Assembly (NCBI GenBank): GCA_015068035.1
Contig: SVLI01000003.1
Location: 62,001 to 126,000 of the forward strand
From: Oscillospiraceae bacterium
Lineage (GTDB): Bacteria; Bacillota; Clostridia; Oscillospirales; Oscillospiraceae
Direction of reading: 5' to 3'
DNA length: 64,000 nucleotides
In this document: one piece after another, positions 46,633-54,251 of the stretch
Layout of the letters: every line of letters starts with the position of its first letter
How positions within the stretch are numbered: the stretch's first letter is position 1
The notes under the pieces: model-generated
Database searches by the model: none
Told to the model about the DNA's origin: nothing
The model's input: only the letters and a program-made list of their open reading frames with translations
Made by a program: the position numbers and the translations under genes

Positions 46633-46707
46633 GGAGCTGGATGTCGGACTTGAACCGACGACCTCATGATTACGAATCAAGTGCTCTACCGGCTGAGCTA
46701 ATCCAGC
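46632..46707 (-). tRNA. tRNA-Thr (anticodon CGU)
   Basis: Seventy-six bases fold into a full cloverleaf: acceptor GCTGGAT / ATCCAGC, D-arm GCTC / GAGC, anticodon loop TTCGTAA with CGT at 34-36, T-arm GTCGG-TTCAAGT-CCGAC, and an encoded CCA end. The anticodon stem CTTGA / TCATG has a T-T mismatch at the second pair. It reads ACG codons. It is a single gene with its own promoter and terminator. Confidence 0.95.
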
Positions 46708-46726
46708 ATTTCTTGCAGCGACAATT

Positions 46727-46755
46727 ATTATAACAAACCCGTTTCTAAAAATCAA
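46727..46755 (-). promoter_or_regulatory. sigma-A promoter of tRNA-Thr
   Basis: On the minus strand TTGATT-17-TATAAT, about 20 nt before the mature 5' end. Confidence 0.75.
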
Positions 46756-46863
46756 GAACAAAATTACATTCATTTTAAAAAGTTCATGCGCAGGCAGGAA
46801 CATGAAATTTTCAGACTTTTTCGGATATACATAGTGCAATTAACAGAATATGTGAATTTAAGC

Positions 46864-46892
46864 TTGACTTTACATAACCTATGCCTTACTAT
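46864..46892 (+). promoter_or_regulatory. sigma-A promoter of nrdD
   Basis: TTGACT-17-TACTAT. The -10 lies inside the first NrdR-like box. The start codon is about 70 nt downstream. Confidence 0.7.
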
Positions 46893-46901
46893 ATCTATGC
46901 A
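46886..46901 (+). promoter_or_regulatory. NrdR-like box 1
   Basis: TTACTATATCTATGCA, about 9 of 16 matches to the NrdR consensus; its core ACTATATCTA is nearly the same as in box 2. It overlaps the nrdD -10 element. Confidence 0.5.
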
Positions 46902-46917
46902 ATAATAATTGAATCGG

Positions 46918-46933
46918 CAACAATATCTTGTGC
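46918..46933 (+). promoter_or_regulatory. NrdR-like box 2
   Basis: CAACAATATCTTGTGC matches the NrdR consensus (ACACWATATATWGTGT type) at 12 of 16 positions. It starts exactly 32 bp after box 1, the known three-helical-turn spacing. Confidence 0.65.
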
Positions 46934-46964
46934 CGTGCTGGATAACATGAGGGAGGATATATCC

Positions 46965-49289
46965 ATGGCAATTGAGAGCATCAGAAAGCGCGACGGACGC
47001 ATCGCACCTTTTGATCCGGAGAAAATCTCCGGCGCAATCGAAAAAGCCTTTGCCGCAACTTATAAACCGGGGCAGAAAGACGCTGCGGACAAGCTCGCCG
47101 CCGAAGTCTGCTCGATTCTGGAGATTGAGGGAACGAAAGAGCCGGACGTTGAGCATGTGCAGGATATTGTTGAGCGCGTGCTGATGGAAAACGGCTACAT
47201 CGCCACCGCTAAGGCCTATATTTTGTACCGCTCAGAGCGCAGCCGCGTCCGCGAGATGAGTACGCGCCTTATGAAGACCTATGAAGAGATCACTTTTGCC
47301 GACGCAAAGGACAGCGACGTCAAGCGCGAGAACGCAAACATCGATGGTAATACCGCAATGGGTTCCATGCTCAAATACGGCAGCGAGGGTTCCAAGCAGT
47401 TCTATCATATGTTCGTGCTCAAGCCCGAGCACTCCAAGGCACATTTGGATGGAGATATCCACATTCACGATCTTGATTTCTATACGCTGACGACGACCTG
47501 TACGCAGATTGACATTCAAAAGCTCTTTGCGGGTGGATTCTCGACCGGACACGGTCATCTTAGAGAGCCGAATGACATTTCCAGCTATAGTGCGCTTTGC
47601 TGCATCGCTATTCAGGCCAACCAGAACGACCAGCACGGCGGACAGTCGATCGTCAATTTTGACTACGGCATGGCAGACGGTGTGCGCAAGAGCTTCGCGC
47701 GGCTCTACCGTCAGAACGTGGCCAAGCTGCTCTATTTCACACTCAATCAGCCGGTGGATGAAGAGGAAATCAAAGCGCTGCAGGCGGAGATCACGGAGCG
47801 TACCGGCCTGAAAGAGTGCCTTGAAGGCTGCGAAGCCTATCGCACCGAGGAGAAACTTTGCCTTGTTGCTAAGTACGGCAAGGATGTTGACTATGACAAA
47901 ATCCAGAAGGCCGCTTTTGAAAATGCCTGCAGGGAAGTGGACCGCGCAACTTATCAGGCTATGGAGGCCTTCATTCATAACCTCAACACCATGCATAGCC
48001 GTGCCGGTGCGCAGACGCCTTTTTCCAGCATCAACTACGGCATGGACACCTCTGCTGAGGGCCGACTTGTTCTGCGCAATCTCCTGCTGGCAACCGAACA
48101 GGGGCTCGGCAACGGCGAAACGCCCATTTTCCCGATCCAGATTTTCCGCGTTAAGAAGGGCGTAAGCGCAAATCCCGGCGATCCGAATTACGACCTGTTC
48201 AAGCTTGCCTGCCGCGTCAGCGCAAAGCGCCTGTTCCCGAACTTCTCTTTCCTTGATGCGCCGTTCAACGCGCAGTATTACAAGGAGGGGCACCCGGAGA
48301 CGGAGATTGCCTATATGGGCTGCCGTACCCGCGTCATTGGCAACACCTATGATCCTGAGCGTGAGATTACCAACAGCCGCGGCAACCTGAGCTTTACCTC
48401 CATCAACCTGCCCCGCATCGCTATCAAAGCCAAGGGCGACATTGATATGTTCTTCGAAGAGCTCGACAAGAAGCTTGATCTTGTTGTCGATCAGCTTTTG
48501 GAGCGTTTTGAGATTCAGTGCCACAAAAAGGTTAAGAATTATCCCTTCCTGATGGGACAGGGTGTATGGCTGGATTCCGAAAAGCTCGGTTGGGAAGATG
48601 AGGTTGGCGAGGTCCTTCGCCACGGCACGCTCAGCTGCGGATTCATTGGCCTTGCCGAGACGCTTAAATGCCTGATCGGTGTGCATCACGGCGAGAATGA
48701 AAAGGCACAGCGCCTCGGTTTGGAAATCATTGGGCATATGCGCAAGCGCATGGACGATGAAAGCGCAAAGCGCAAGCTGAACTTCTCTTTGCTTGCAACC
48801 CCGGCGGAAGGCTTGTCCGGACGCTTCGTCCGTCTTGACCGCAAGCGTTTTGGTGTGATCGAGGGCGTGACGGATCGCGAGTACTACACCAACAGCTTCC
48901 ATGTTCCTGTCTACTATCAGACGACCGCCTTTGAGAAGATTCGTCTTGAGGCACCCTATCATGCGCTGACAAATGCCGGCCACATCAGCTACATTGAGAT
49001 GGACGGCGACCCGACGGACAACCTGGAAGCCTTTGAAAAGATCGTACGCTACATGGCGGATTGCGGCATTGGATACGGTTCTGTCAATCACCCTGTTGAC
49101 CGTGACCCGATTTGTGGTTATAGTGGTATCATCAAGGATACCTGCCCGCAGTGCGGCAGAGCTGAGGATGAGGGCGATGTCGGCTTTGAGCGCATCCGCC
49201 GCATCACGGGCTATCTGGTCGGCACCTTGGAACGCTTCAACAATGCAAAGCGCGCCGAAGTACAGGATCGGGTTAAGCACAATATCTAA
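46965..49289 (+). CDS. nrdD: anaerobic ribonucleoside-triphosphate reductase (class III)
   Basis: A 774-residue glycyl-radical enzyme making deoxynucleotides without oxygen. The N-terminal ATP-cone (IRKRDGRIAPFDPEKISGAI) senses dATP and ATP. The catalytic barrel holds the YTLTTTCTQIDIQKLF region and the FSSINYGMDTS active-site segment. The C-terminus has a zinc site (CGYSGIIKDTCPQCG) and RRITGYLVGTLERFNNAKR, where the Gly of GYL is the radical site. ATG 46965 has GAGGGAGG 8 nt ahead. It is followed by its activase nrdG. Tandem NrdR-like boxes point to repression when dATP is plentiful. Confidence 0.97.
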   Translation: MAIESIRKRDGRIAPFDPEKISGAIEKAFAATYKPGQKDAADKLAAEVCSILEIEGTKEPDVEHVQDIVERVLMENGYIATAKAYILYRSERSRVREMSTRLMKTYEEITFADAKDSDVKRENANIDGNTAMGSMLKYGSEGSKQFYHMFVLKPEHSKAHLDGDIHIHDLDFYTLTTTCTQIDIQKLFAGGFSTGHGHLREPNDISSYSALCCIAIQANQNDQHGGQSIVNFDYGMADGVRKSFARLYRQNVAKLLYFTLNQPVDEEEIKALQAEITERTGLKECLEGCEAYRTEEKLCLVAKYGKDVDYDKIQKAAFENACREVDRATYQAMEAFIHNLNTMHSRAGAQTPFSSINYGMDTSAEGRLVLRNLLLATEQGLGNGETPIFPIQIFRVKKGVSANPGDPNYDLFKLACRVSAKRLFPNFSFLDAPFNAQYYKEGHPETEIAYMGCRTRVIGNTYDPEREITNSRGNLSFTSINLPRIAIKAKGDIDMFFEELDKKLDLVVDQLLERFEIQCHKKVKNYPFLMGQGVWLDSEKLGWEDEVGEVLRHGTLSCGFIGLAETLKCLIGVHHGENEKAQRLGLEIIGHMRKRMDDESAKRKLNFSLLATPAEGLSGRFVRLDRKRFGVIEGVTDREYYTNSFHVPVYYQTTAFEKIRLEAPYHALTNAGHISYIEMDGDPTDNLEAFEKIVRYMADCGIGYGSVNHPVDRDPICGYSGIIKDTCPQCGRAEDEGDVGFERIRRITGYLVGTLERFNNAKRAEVQDRVKHNI

Positions 49290-49299
49290 ACGTAAAAAC

Positions 49300-49336
49300 A
49301 GCCTGAGGAAAGCTATTTCATGGCCTTCCTCAGGCT
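49300..49336. other. hairpin between nrdD and nrdG
   Basis: An 11-bp perfect stem AGCCTGAGGAA / TTCCTCAGGCT with a 15-nt loop. On the plus strand an A-run, not a T-run, follows, so it should not stop nrdDG transcription; on the minus strand it looks like a terminator (TTTTT). It may protect the nrdD mRNA 3' end. Confidence 0.6.
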
Positions 49337-49353
49337 AAAAAAGGTAAAGGAAT

Positions 49354-49848
49354 ATGCGAATTGCAAGTTATGTACAGGACAGCATAGTAGATGGACCTGG
49401 ATTTCGTTTTACGTTATTTGTCCAGGGCTGTCCGCATCATTGTGTTGGCTGCCACAACCCACAGACACATGATTTTAATGCCGGACGAGAGGAATCTGTT
49501 GAAAGCATTCTCAATGCCTTGCTGTCCAATCCTTTGACAGACGGCCTTACGCTTTCGGGCGGCGAACCCTTTGCGCAGCCGGATGACTGTGCAAAACTGG
49601 CCGAGGAGGCCAGAAAACACGGGCTGAATGTGTGGGCCTATTCTGGATGGACCTTTGAGGAGCTTATGCAGGACACACGCCCCGGTGTACGAAATTTGCT
49701 GGAACAATGCGACGTTCTGGTAGATGGACGCTTTGTTCAGGAAGAAAAGAGTCTTGGAATCAAGTGGCGCGGCAGCCGAAATCAGCGGTTGATTGATGTG
49801 CCGAAGAGCTTGAAAAGTGGAATAGCGGAGGAGATCGAAGCATGCTGA
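49354..49848 (+). CDS. nrdG: anaerobic ribonucleoside-triphosphate reductase activating protein
   Basis: A 164-residue radical SAM enzyme that generates the glycyl radical on NrdD. VDGPGFRFTLFVQGCPHHCVGC (read in parts) carries the CxxxCxxC 4Fe-4S site near residue 27-34, and LTLSGGEPFAQPD is the SAM-binding GGE motif. AAAGGTAAAGGA precedes the ATG. It overlaps the next gene by 7 nt. Confidence 0.96.
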   Translation: MRIASYVQDSIVDGPGFRFTLFVQGCPHHCVGCHNPQTHDFNAGREESVESILNALLSNPLTDGLTLSGGEPFAQPDDCAKLAEEARKHGLNVWAYSGWTFEELMQDTRPGVRNLLEQCDVLVDGRFVQEEKSLGIKWRGSRNQRLIDVPKSLKSGIAEEIEAC

Positions 49849-51407
49849 AGATTATACAGAACGGAAAAATCCAGGAGATTGCTGCACTTGGCGATAAGAG
49901 CATTCTTGCTGCGCTGCAAGCTGCCGGACTCACCGGCGTTCATGCCCCCTGCGGCGGAAACGGCACCTGCAAGCAGTGCACTGCACACATCACGGGGCGT
50001 CTGCTTCCGGTCGGCGGTGGAGAAGCCATCGAGGCAGAAAACGAGGCGCTGCTTTGCTGCCGCTGGATTCCTGACGGAGACGTGCAGGTGATCCTACCCG
50101 ACACGGAAAAGCTTGATGTGCTTACTGCAGGTGCAGGCAACATTCGTCCCTGTGGCGAAAAACTCGGCGTTTCTGTTGACATCGGAACGACAACGGTTGC
50201 CAGTTTCCTCTATGATCTCTCGACCGGTGAACAACTGGCTGTTGACAGCGGCCGAAATGTTCAGCGTGCATATGGCGCAGACGTAATTTCCCGCATCCAA
50301 TATTCCGCGGGAGAGGGTGGCTTGGCGCGACTGCAGACTGCAATCAAAGACCAACTTTCCGTTTCTATTGACAAGCTTTGCAAAGCTGCCAGGAGAAATC
50401 GTGATGAAATTGAACTGGTATCCATTGCTGGCAACACCGTCATGGCGCATCTGTTTGACGGTCTGTCTCCGGTTGGTATCGGCGTTGCACCGTTCACGCC
50501 TGAAAGTCTGTTCGGCGATCACAGACCTGCTGCAGGTCTGCTTGACGGTTTGGCACCCGGCGCGCAGATCTATATCTGCCCGGCATTGGCCGGATACGTT
50601 GGCGGCGACATCACGGCCGGTCTGCTCAGTTCCGGCGCATGGCAGGAGGATGCTGCATGTCTGTTTATTGACATCGGTACAAATGGCGAAATGGGCATCG
50701 GCGATAAGAACGGATTTCTTTGCTGCGCGACCGCCGCTGGCCCTGCCTTTGAAGGCGCCGAGATCGAGTGCGGCATGGGCGGTGCTCCCGGCGCAATCAA
50801 CGGCGTTACGCTTGAGAACGGTGAAATTCAATTCTCTGTGCTTGGTGACGTTGAAGCAGTGGGCATCTGTGGATCCGGCCTGATTGATGCGCTTGCCGTG
50901 ATGCTGCGCTGCGGCATCGTCGAAGGCAACGGAAGAATGATCCGCCCCGAGGAGGCAGAGGAGCGCTACCGTGCGCGTTTGCAGCGCGGAGAAGATGGCG
51001 GTATGCGTTTTTATTTGACAGATAAGGTTTATGTATCCGCGGCAGACGTGCGTCAGCTTCAGCTTGCAAAAGCCGCCATTCGTGCTGGAATCGAGACGCT
51101 GCTTGCGCAGCGCGGTGAGAAGTATGCAGATATCTGCAACGTTCTGATTGCAGGCGGCTTTGGTGCGTATATGGATGTTAAGAGTGCCTGCGGCATTGGT
51201 TTGCTTCCGCCTGCACTGCAGAAGCAAACCCGTCACGTCGGCAACTCTGCCGGCGCCGGTGCGACGCTTGCGCTGGATCCGCAGCAGCAGACGCTCCTGC
51301 AGGAGATTACAGATAAGTGCGACTATCTTGAGCTGTCTTCCTCGGCAATGTTCATGGAGAAATACATTGAGTGCATGGTGTTCGACGAAATTGAGGAGGT
51401 CTTCTGA
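49842..51407 (+). CDS. ASKHA-domain protein with N-terminal 2Fe-2S ferredoxin domain (DUF4445)
   Basis: A 521-residue protein. Residues 1-85 form a plant-type ferredoxin domain with CGGNGTCKQC and a later CC pair. The rest is a DUF4445/RACo-like ATPase domain with VSVDIGTTTVASFLYD, ADVISRIQY, FIDIGTNGEMGIG and VLIAGGFGAYMDV. Known relatives (RACo, RamA) use ATP to reactivate corrinoid proteins by reduction. No corrinoid protein or methyltransferase is in the window; the gene is instead coupled to nrdG by a 7-nt overlap and to the DUF2284 gene by 1 nt. Its electron-transfer target is therefore open. Confidence 0.88.
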   Translation: MLKIIQNGKIQEIAALGDKSILAALQAAGLTGVHAPCGGNGTCKQCTAHITGRLLPVGGGEAIEAENEALLCCRWIPDGDVQVILPDTEKLDVLTAGAGNIRPCGEKLGVSVDIGTTTVASFLYDLSTGEQLAVDSGRNVQRAYGADVISRIQYSAGEGGLARLQTAIKDQLSVSIDKLCKAARRNRDEIELVSIAGNTVMAHLFDGLSPVGIGVAPFTPESLFGDHRPAAGLLDGLAPGAQIYICPALAGYVGGDITAGLLSSGAWQEDAACLFIDIGTNGEMGIGDKNGFLCCATAAGPAFEGAEIECGMGGAPGAINGVTLENGEIQFSVLGDVEAVGICGSGLIDALAVMLRCGIVEGNGRMIRPEEAEERYRARLQRGEDGGMRFYLTDKVYVSAADVRQLQLAKAAIRAGIETLLAQRGEKYADICNVLIAGGFGAYMDVKSACGIGLLPPALQKQTRHVGNSAGAGATLALDPQQQTLLQEITDKCDYLELSSSAMFMEKYIECMVFDEIEEVF

Positions 51408-51949
51408 TGAATTATGATTTTGATGCGCTGTTCGCATTGGCAAAAGATTGCGGCTTCGATGAAACCGGCATGCTCGACCCTTCGACGCTCGAGTTTATGC
51501 CCGAAGTGCGAGATATGTGCAGATCGGACAAGTGCCACAACTATAACCGCAGCTGGTCCTGCCCGCCTGCCTGTGGCTCGCTTGAGGATAATGCAAAGCG
51601 CTGCAAAGAATACTCCACCGGCTTCATCGTACAAGTCGTTGCGCGCTTGGAGGATGAGTTCGACATCGAGACAATGATGGACGCCCCCAAACGTTTTGGC
51701 GCCTGCTTCCTTGAGCTGAGTGACAAGCTGAAAGAGATGGGACTTGACATTCTGCCGATGGGTGCGGGCGGTTGCACGCGCTGCAAAAAGTGCACATATC
51801 CTGACGAACCCTGCCGTTTTCCGGATAAGCTCTATTCCTCGATGGAAGCCAGCGGTCTGCTGGTCAGCAAGGTTTGCACGGACAATAATATGCCGTATTA
51901 TTATGGGCCGAACACAATTGCCTATACAGGCTGCATTCTGCTGAAATAA
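51407..51949 (+). CDS. DUF2284 metal-binding protein
   Basis: A 180-residue cysteine-rich protein with CRSDKCHNYNRSWSCPPACG near residue 38 and a ferredoxin-like cluster CTRCKKCTYPDEPCRFPDK near 124, typical of DUF2284. Such proteins probably bind Fe-S clusters and recur beside DUF4445 proteins. The start overlaps the stop of that gene (TGATG). Function unknown; a redox helper of the neighbour is the simplest guess. Confidence 0.85.
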   Translation: MNYDFDALFALAKDCGFDETGMLDPSTLEFMPEVRDMCRSDKCHNYNRSWSCPPACGSLEDNAKRCKEYSTGFIVQVVARLEDEFDIETMMDAPKRFGACFLELSDKLKEMGLDILPMGAGGCTRCKKCTYPDEPCRFPDKLYSSMEASGLLVSKVCTDNNMPYYYGPNTIAYTGCILLK

Positions 51950-51990
51950 CTGCCTGCTGTTTGCAATACCGAAAGATATATAGAAAGAAC

Positions 51991-52018
51991 GCCGATGCGC
52001 ATTTGCGCATCGGCATTC
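51991..52018. terminator. terminator between DUF2284 gene and flavoprotein gene
   Basis: GCCGATGCGC-ATTT-GCGCATCGGC with T-rich flanks on both strands; it lies between converging genes. Confidence 0.8.
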
Positions 52019-52040
52019 TCTTATATGTATGATTTACAAA

Positions 52041-53615
52041 TTAGCTTTCACCATTCGCGATTGTATCTGCGACCTGACGTCCCCAGGTTAGGCAGCGGCC
52101 GTGGCTGTTGCCATTGAAGAGCAGGGGATAGTCAACACCGTAGAGACCGCCGGCGATGATACCGGTTGCCATCAGACCGGGAATCGGCTTGTTCTCCGCG
52201 TCCAAAACGCGAAGCTTGACGTCCGTTTTAACACCGCCATAAACATTCAGCAGGCTGGGTCCGAACTTCAGCGCATAATAGGGCGCCTTGTTGATCGGTG
52301 TGAGCAGAGCGCTGCGTTTGCCGTAATCCTCGTCATTCTGCTTACGGCAGAGCTCGTTATAACGCTCAACTGTGGCAATGAGATTCTCAGCCGGGACGCC
52401 CATCTGCTCTGCGAGTTCCTCAAGCGTATCGGCTTTGCAGCAGAGGCCGTTTTGCACATAAGTGTCGATTGCCCGCTCAATCTCACTGGGTTCTTCCGCC
52501 CAGCATTCTTGCCCATAGACAGCGCCCAGACCCTCGCAGAACTGGCCGCCGTTGATCGCGGTGAGGCAGCGAACCTGCTCAGCCCAACGGGCATCAAAGA
52601 TGCTGAAGGCATACTTGCCACCGGGCTGCATAAGCGTGCGGATCGCCTTGGCCTGAACCCAGGTGTCCTCATTCATGTAACGACGACCCTCCTGATTGAC
52701 ATGGAGGAAGAAGAATGCGTACATGGAATAGGCGATCAGGTGGATGCAAAGCGCCCAGTCGTGCGCCTCGTACTCAGCGCCGGCCCAATATGCCATCTGG
52801 TGTCCGTCACCGGTGTTGATTCCGGGAGGGAAGTAGCCAATGTGCTGCGGCACAAGGCCGAGCGGGCTGAAATACTTCATCATTTCGCGGTTGCCGCCAA
52901 TGTCACCGGTTGCAAGCACTACGGCCTTGTGGCCGATATAACGGCGGTAAACGCCATCGTCACCCTGTGCAACAAAGGAAACGACACGGCCGGATTCATC
53001 CTTCTCCAGATACAGCGCACGCGTGTTGCGATGGATAAGCTGGCCACCGTCAAGAATGACCTTTTCCATGATTTCGCACATGAGCATAGCACCCTTGTGC
53101 TTATATACGTCATAACCCGGCTTCTGGTAGATGAAATGCGTGCCGGGATACTCGGTAAAGTCCGGTCCCTTATAATAGCCGCCGAAAAGCTTTGCGCCGA
53201 TCGCCTCGCCGCCGGTCTCCAGCAGCCACTCAAAGGCCGCCTCGCTATTGTTGACATAGAGCCAGAGCAAGTCTTCATTGACGCGGCTTCCACAGATACG
53301 CATCCAGTCCCGCGCAAACTGCTTTTTATCAATAAACACACCGTGTTCGCGCTGGATACTACTGCCGACAGAGGCTACGTGCGCACCGTGCGCAACAAGC
53401 CCTTTGTACTTTTCCACGACAATTACGCTCTGCCCAAGCTGGACACAACGTGCACCGGCAGACAGACCGGAAATGCCGCCACCGATGATCGCAACGTCCG
53501 CTTCGTAAGTCTCTGCGATAAGGTTTTCGTCAATTTTATCCGGGGGAGTACCCCAGGGATAACGCGCAGCCCGTGCTTCGGGCGTGCTATAATCTTCCCT
53601 TTCGATGAAATGCAT
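52041..53615 (-). CDS. FAD-dependent oxidoreductase, fumarate reductase flavoprotein family
   Basis: A 524-residue flavoprotein with the Rossmann motif VAIIGGGISGLSAGARCVQLG near residue 40, VVLATGDIGGNREMM in the middle and GLMATGIIAGGLYGVDY at the C-terminal FAD contact. The layout is that of the soluble fumarate reductase/succinate dehydrogenase flavoprotein superfamily, which in gut anaerobes reduces many alkenes and steroids. There is no signal peptide, haem or FMN-binding domain, so it must take electrons from a separate carrier. The substrate is unknown. AAGGATG precedes the ATG. Confidence 0.85.
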   Translation of the reverse strand: MHFIEREDYSTPEARAARYPWGTPPDKIDENLIAETYEADVAIIGGGISGLSAGARCVQLGQSVIVVEKYKGLVAHGAHVASVGSSIQREHGVFIDKKQFARDWMRICGSRVNEDLLWLYVNNSEAAFEWLLETGGEAIGAKLFGGYYKGPDFTEYPGTHFIYQKPGYDVYKHKGAMLMCEIMEKVILDGGQLIHRNTRALYLEKDESGRVVSFVAQGDDGVYRRYIGHKAVVLATGDIGGNREMMKYFSPLGLVPQHIGYFPPGINTGDGHQMAYWAGAEYEAHDWALCIHLIAYSMYAFFFLHVNQEGRRYMNEDTWVQAKAIRTLMQPGGKYAFSIFDARWAEQVRCLTAINGGQFCEGLGAVYGQECWAEEPSEIERAIDTYVQNGLCCKADTLEELAEQMGVPAENLIATVERYNELCRKQNDEDYGKRSALLTPINKAPYYALKFGPSLLNVYGGVKTDVKLRVLDAENKPIPGLMATGIIAGGLYGVDYPLLFNGNSHGRCLTWGRQVADTIANGES

Positions 53616-53672
53616 TTATATCATCCTTACGTCACTTCAATATATTTCACAGACAAGCAATCTTGTCATGTT

Positions 53673-54077
53673 TCAAATCTGATACTTACGAATTCCTTCA
53701 CTTACAGATTCGGGATCAGCGGTTACGCTGATCGTAAACTTAATGCCACTGTTCTCGCTGAAAACTTCCAGCCACTGCAGTATTTCCTCGGCCTCAGTGG
53801 CATCAATGATCTTAAAGAAATTATCAATAAAAATATGGGTGATATCGTAGTTTCCGGCATGGAGTCCGCTGATAAAGCCCTTAAAATATTCGTTTGATTT
53901 AAACTCATATTCACTTGCATGAATCAGTCTGGCCTGATACGGAATATCGTACGTGAGATCTTTCTTCTGCTCCAAGCAGACAACGTCACCGTTTTCTTCG
54001 TCAATTGCTTTCTTGACCAGGTCAACCAGCAGCTTTGTTTTTCCGGAACCTTTGAGGCCCAGGATCAACTTAACCAT
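53673..54077 (-). CDS. small P-loop ATPase-like protein
   Basis: A 134-residue protein with a Walker A motif LGLKGSGKTKLLVDL at the very N-terminus and a plausible Walker B THIFIDNFFKI near residue 88. The remainder is a compact alpha/beta fold. Similar short conserved proteins occur in clostridia without assigned role. ATG 54077 is preferred over GTG 54086 because AGGA lies 10 nt ahead. It has its own promoter and a DnaA-like box in its leader. Confidence 0.65.
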   Translation of the reverse strand: MVKLILGLKGSGKTKLLVDLVKKAIDEENGDVVCLEQKKDLTYDIPYQARLIHASEYEFKSNEYFKGFISGLHAGNYDITHIFIDNFFKIIDATEAEEILQWLEVFSENSGIKFTISVTADPESVSEGIRKYQI

Positions 54078-54119
54078 TGTAATCACGTCCTTTGCATAGT
54101 TTCAAAGAATGGGATACAC

Positions 54120-54128
54120 TTATCCACA
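54120..54128 (+). promoter_or_regulatory. single DnaA-box sequence
   Basis: TTATCCACA, a perfect 9-mer match to the DnaA box, in the leader of the small P-loop gene. Only one copy is present, so an origin is not indicated. Confidence 0.35.
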
Positions 54129-54142
54129 TTGTCTGTATGCTT

Positions 54143-54171
54143 ATAATACCATTACTTTTCCAATCCTGCAA
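54143..54171 (-). promoter_or_regulatory. candidate sigma-A promoter of the small P-loop gene
   Basis: On the minus strand TTGCAG-17-TATTAT, about 65 nt before the start codon. Confidence 0.5.
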
Positions 54172-54193
54172 CTCGATATTTAAAAAAACAAAT

Positions 54194-54233
54194 GAAAAGT
54201 TCCGCTATATTTTTCATTACAGCGGAACTTTTC
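54194..54233 (-). terminator. terminator after pgi
   Basis: GAAAAGTTCCGCT pairs with AGCGGAACTTTTC around a 14-nt loop, with a T-rich end on the minus strand. Confidence 0.75.
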
Positions 54234-54251
54234 GTAAATTAGCCGGACTCG

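Noticed and set aside
47232-49280. 682-codon open frame on the minus strand
   Set aside because: It lies fully opposite nrdD, has no ribosome binding site or recognisable motif, and arises from the codon bias of nrdD.
50094-51443. 449-codon open frame on the minus strand
   Set aside because: Antisense to the DUF4445 gene; no motif or ribosome binding site.
52101-53897. 598-codon open frame on the plus strand
   Set aside because: It is antisense to the flavoprotein reductase and the small P-loop gene, both with clear motifs; its translation shows no known fold.
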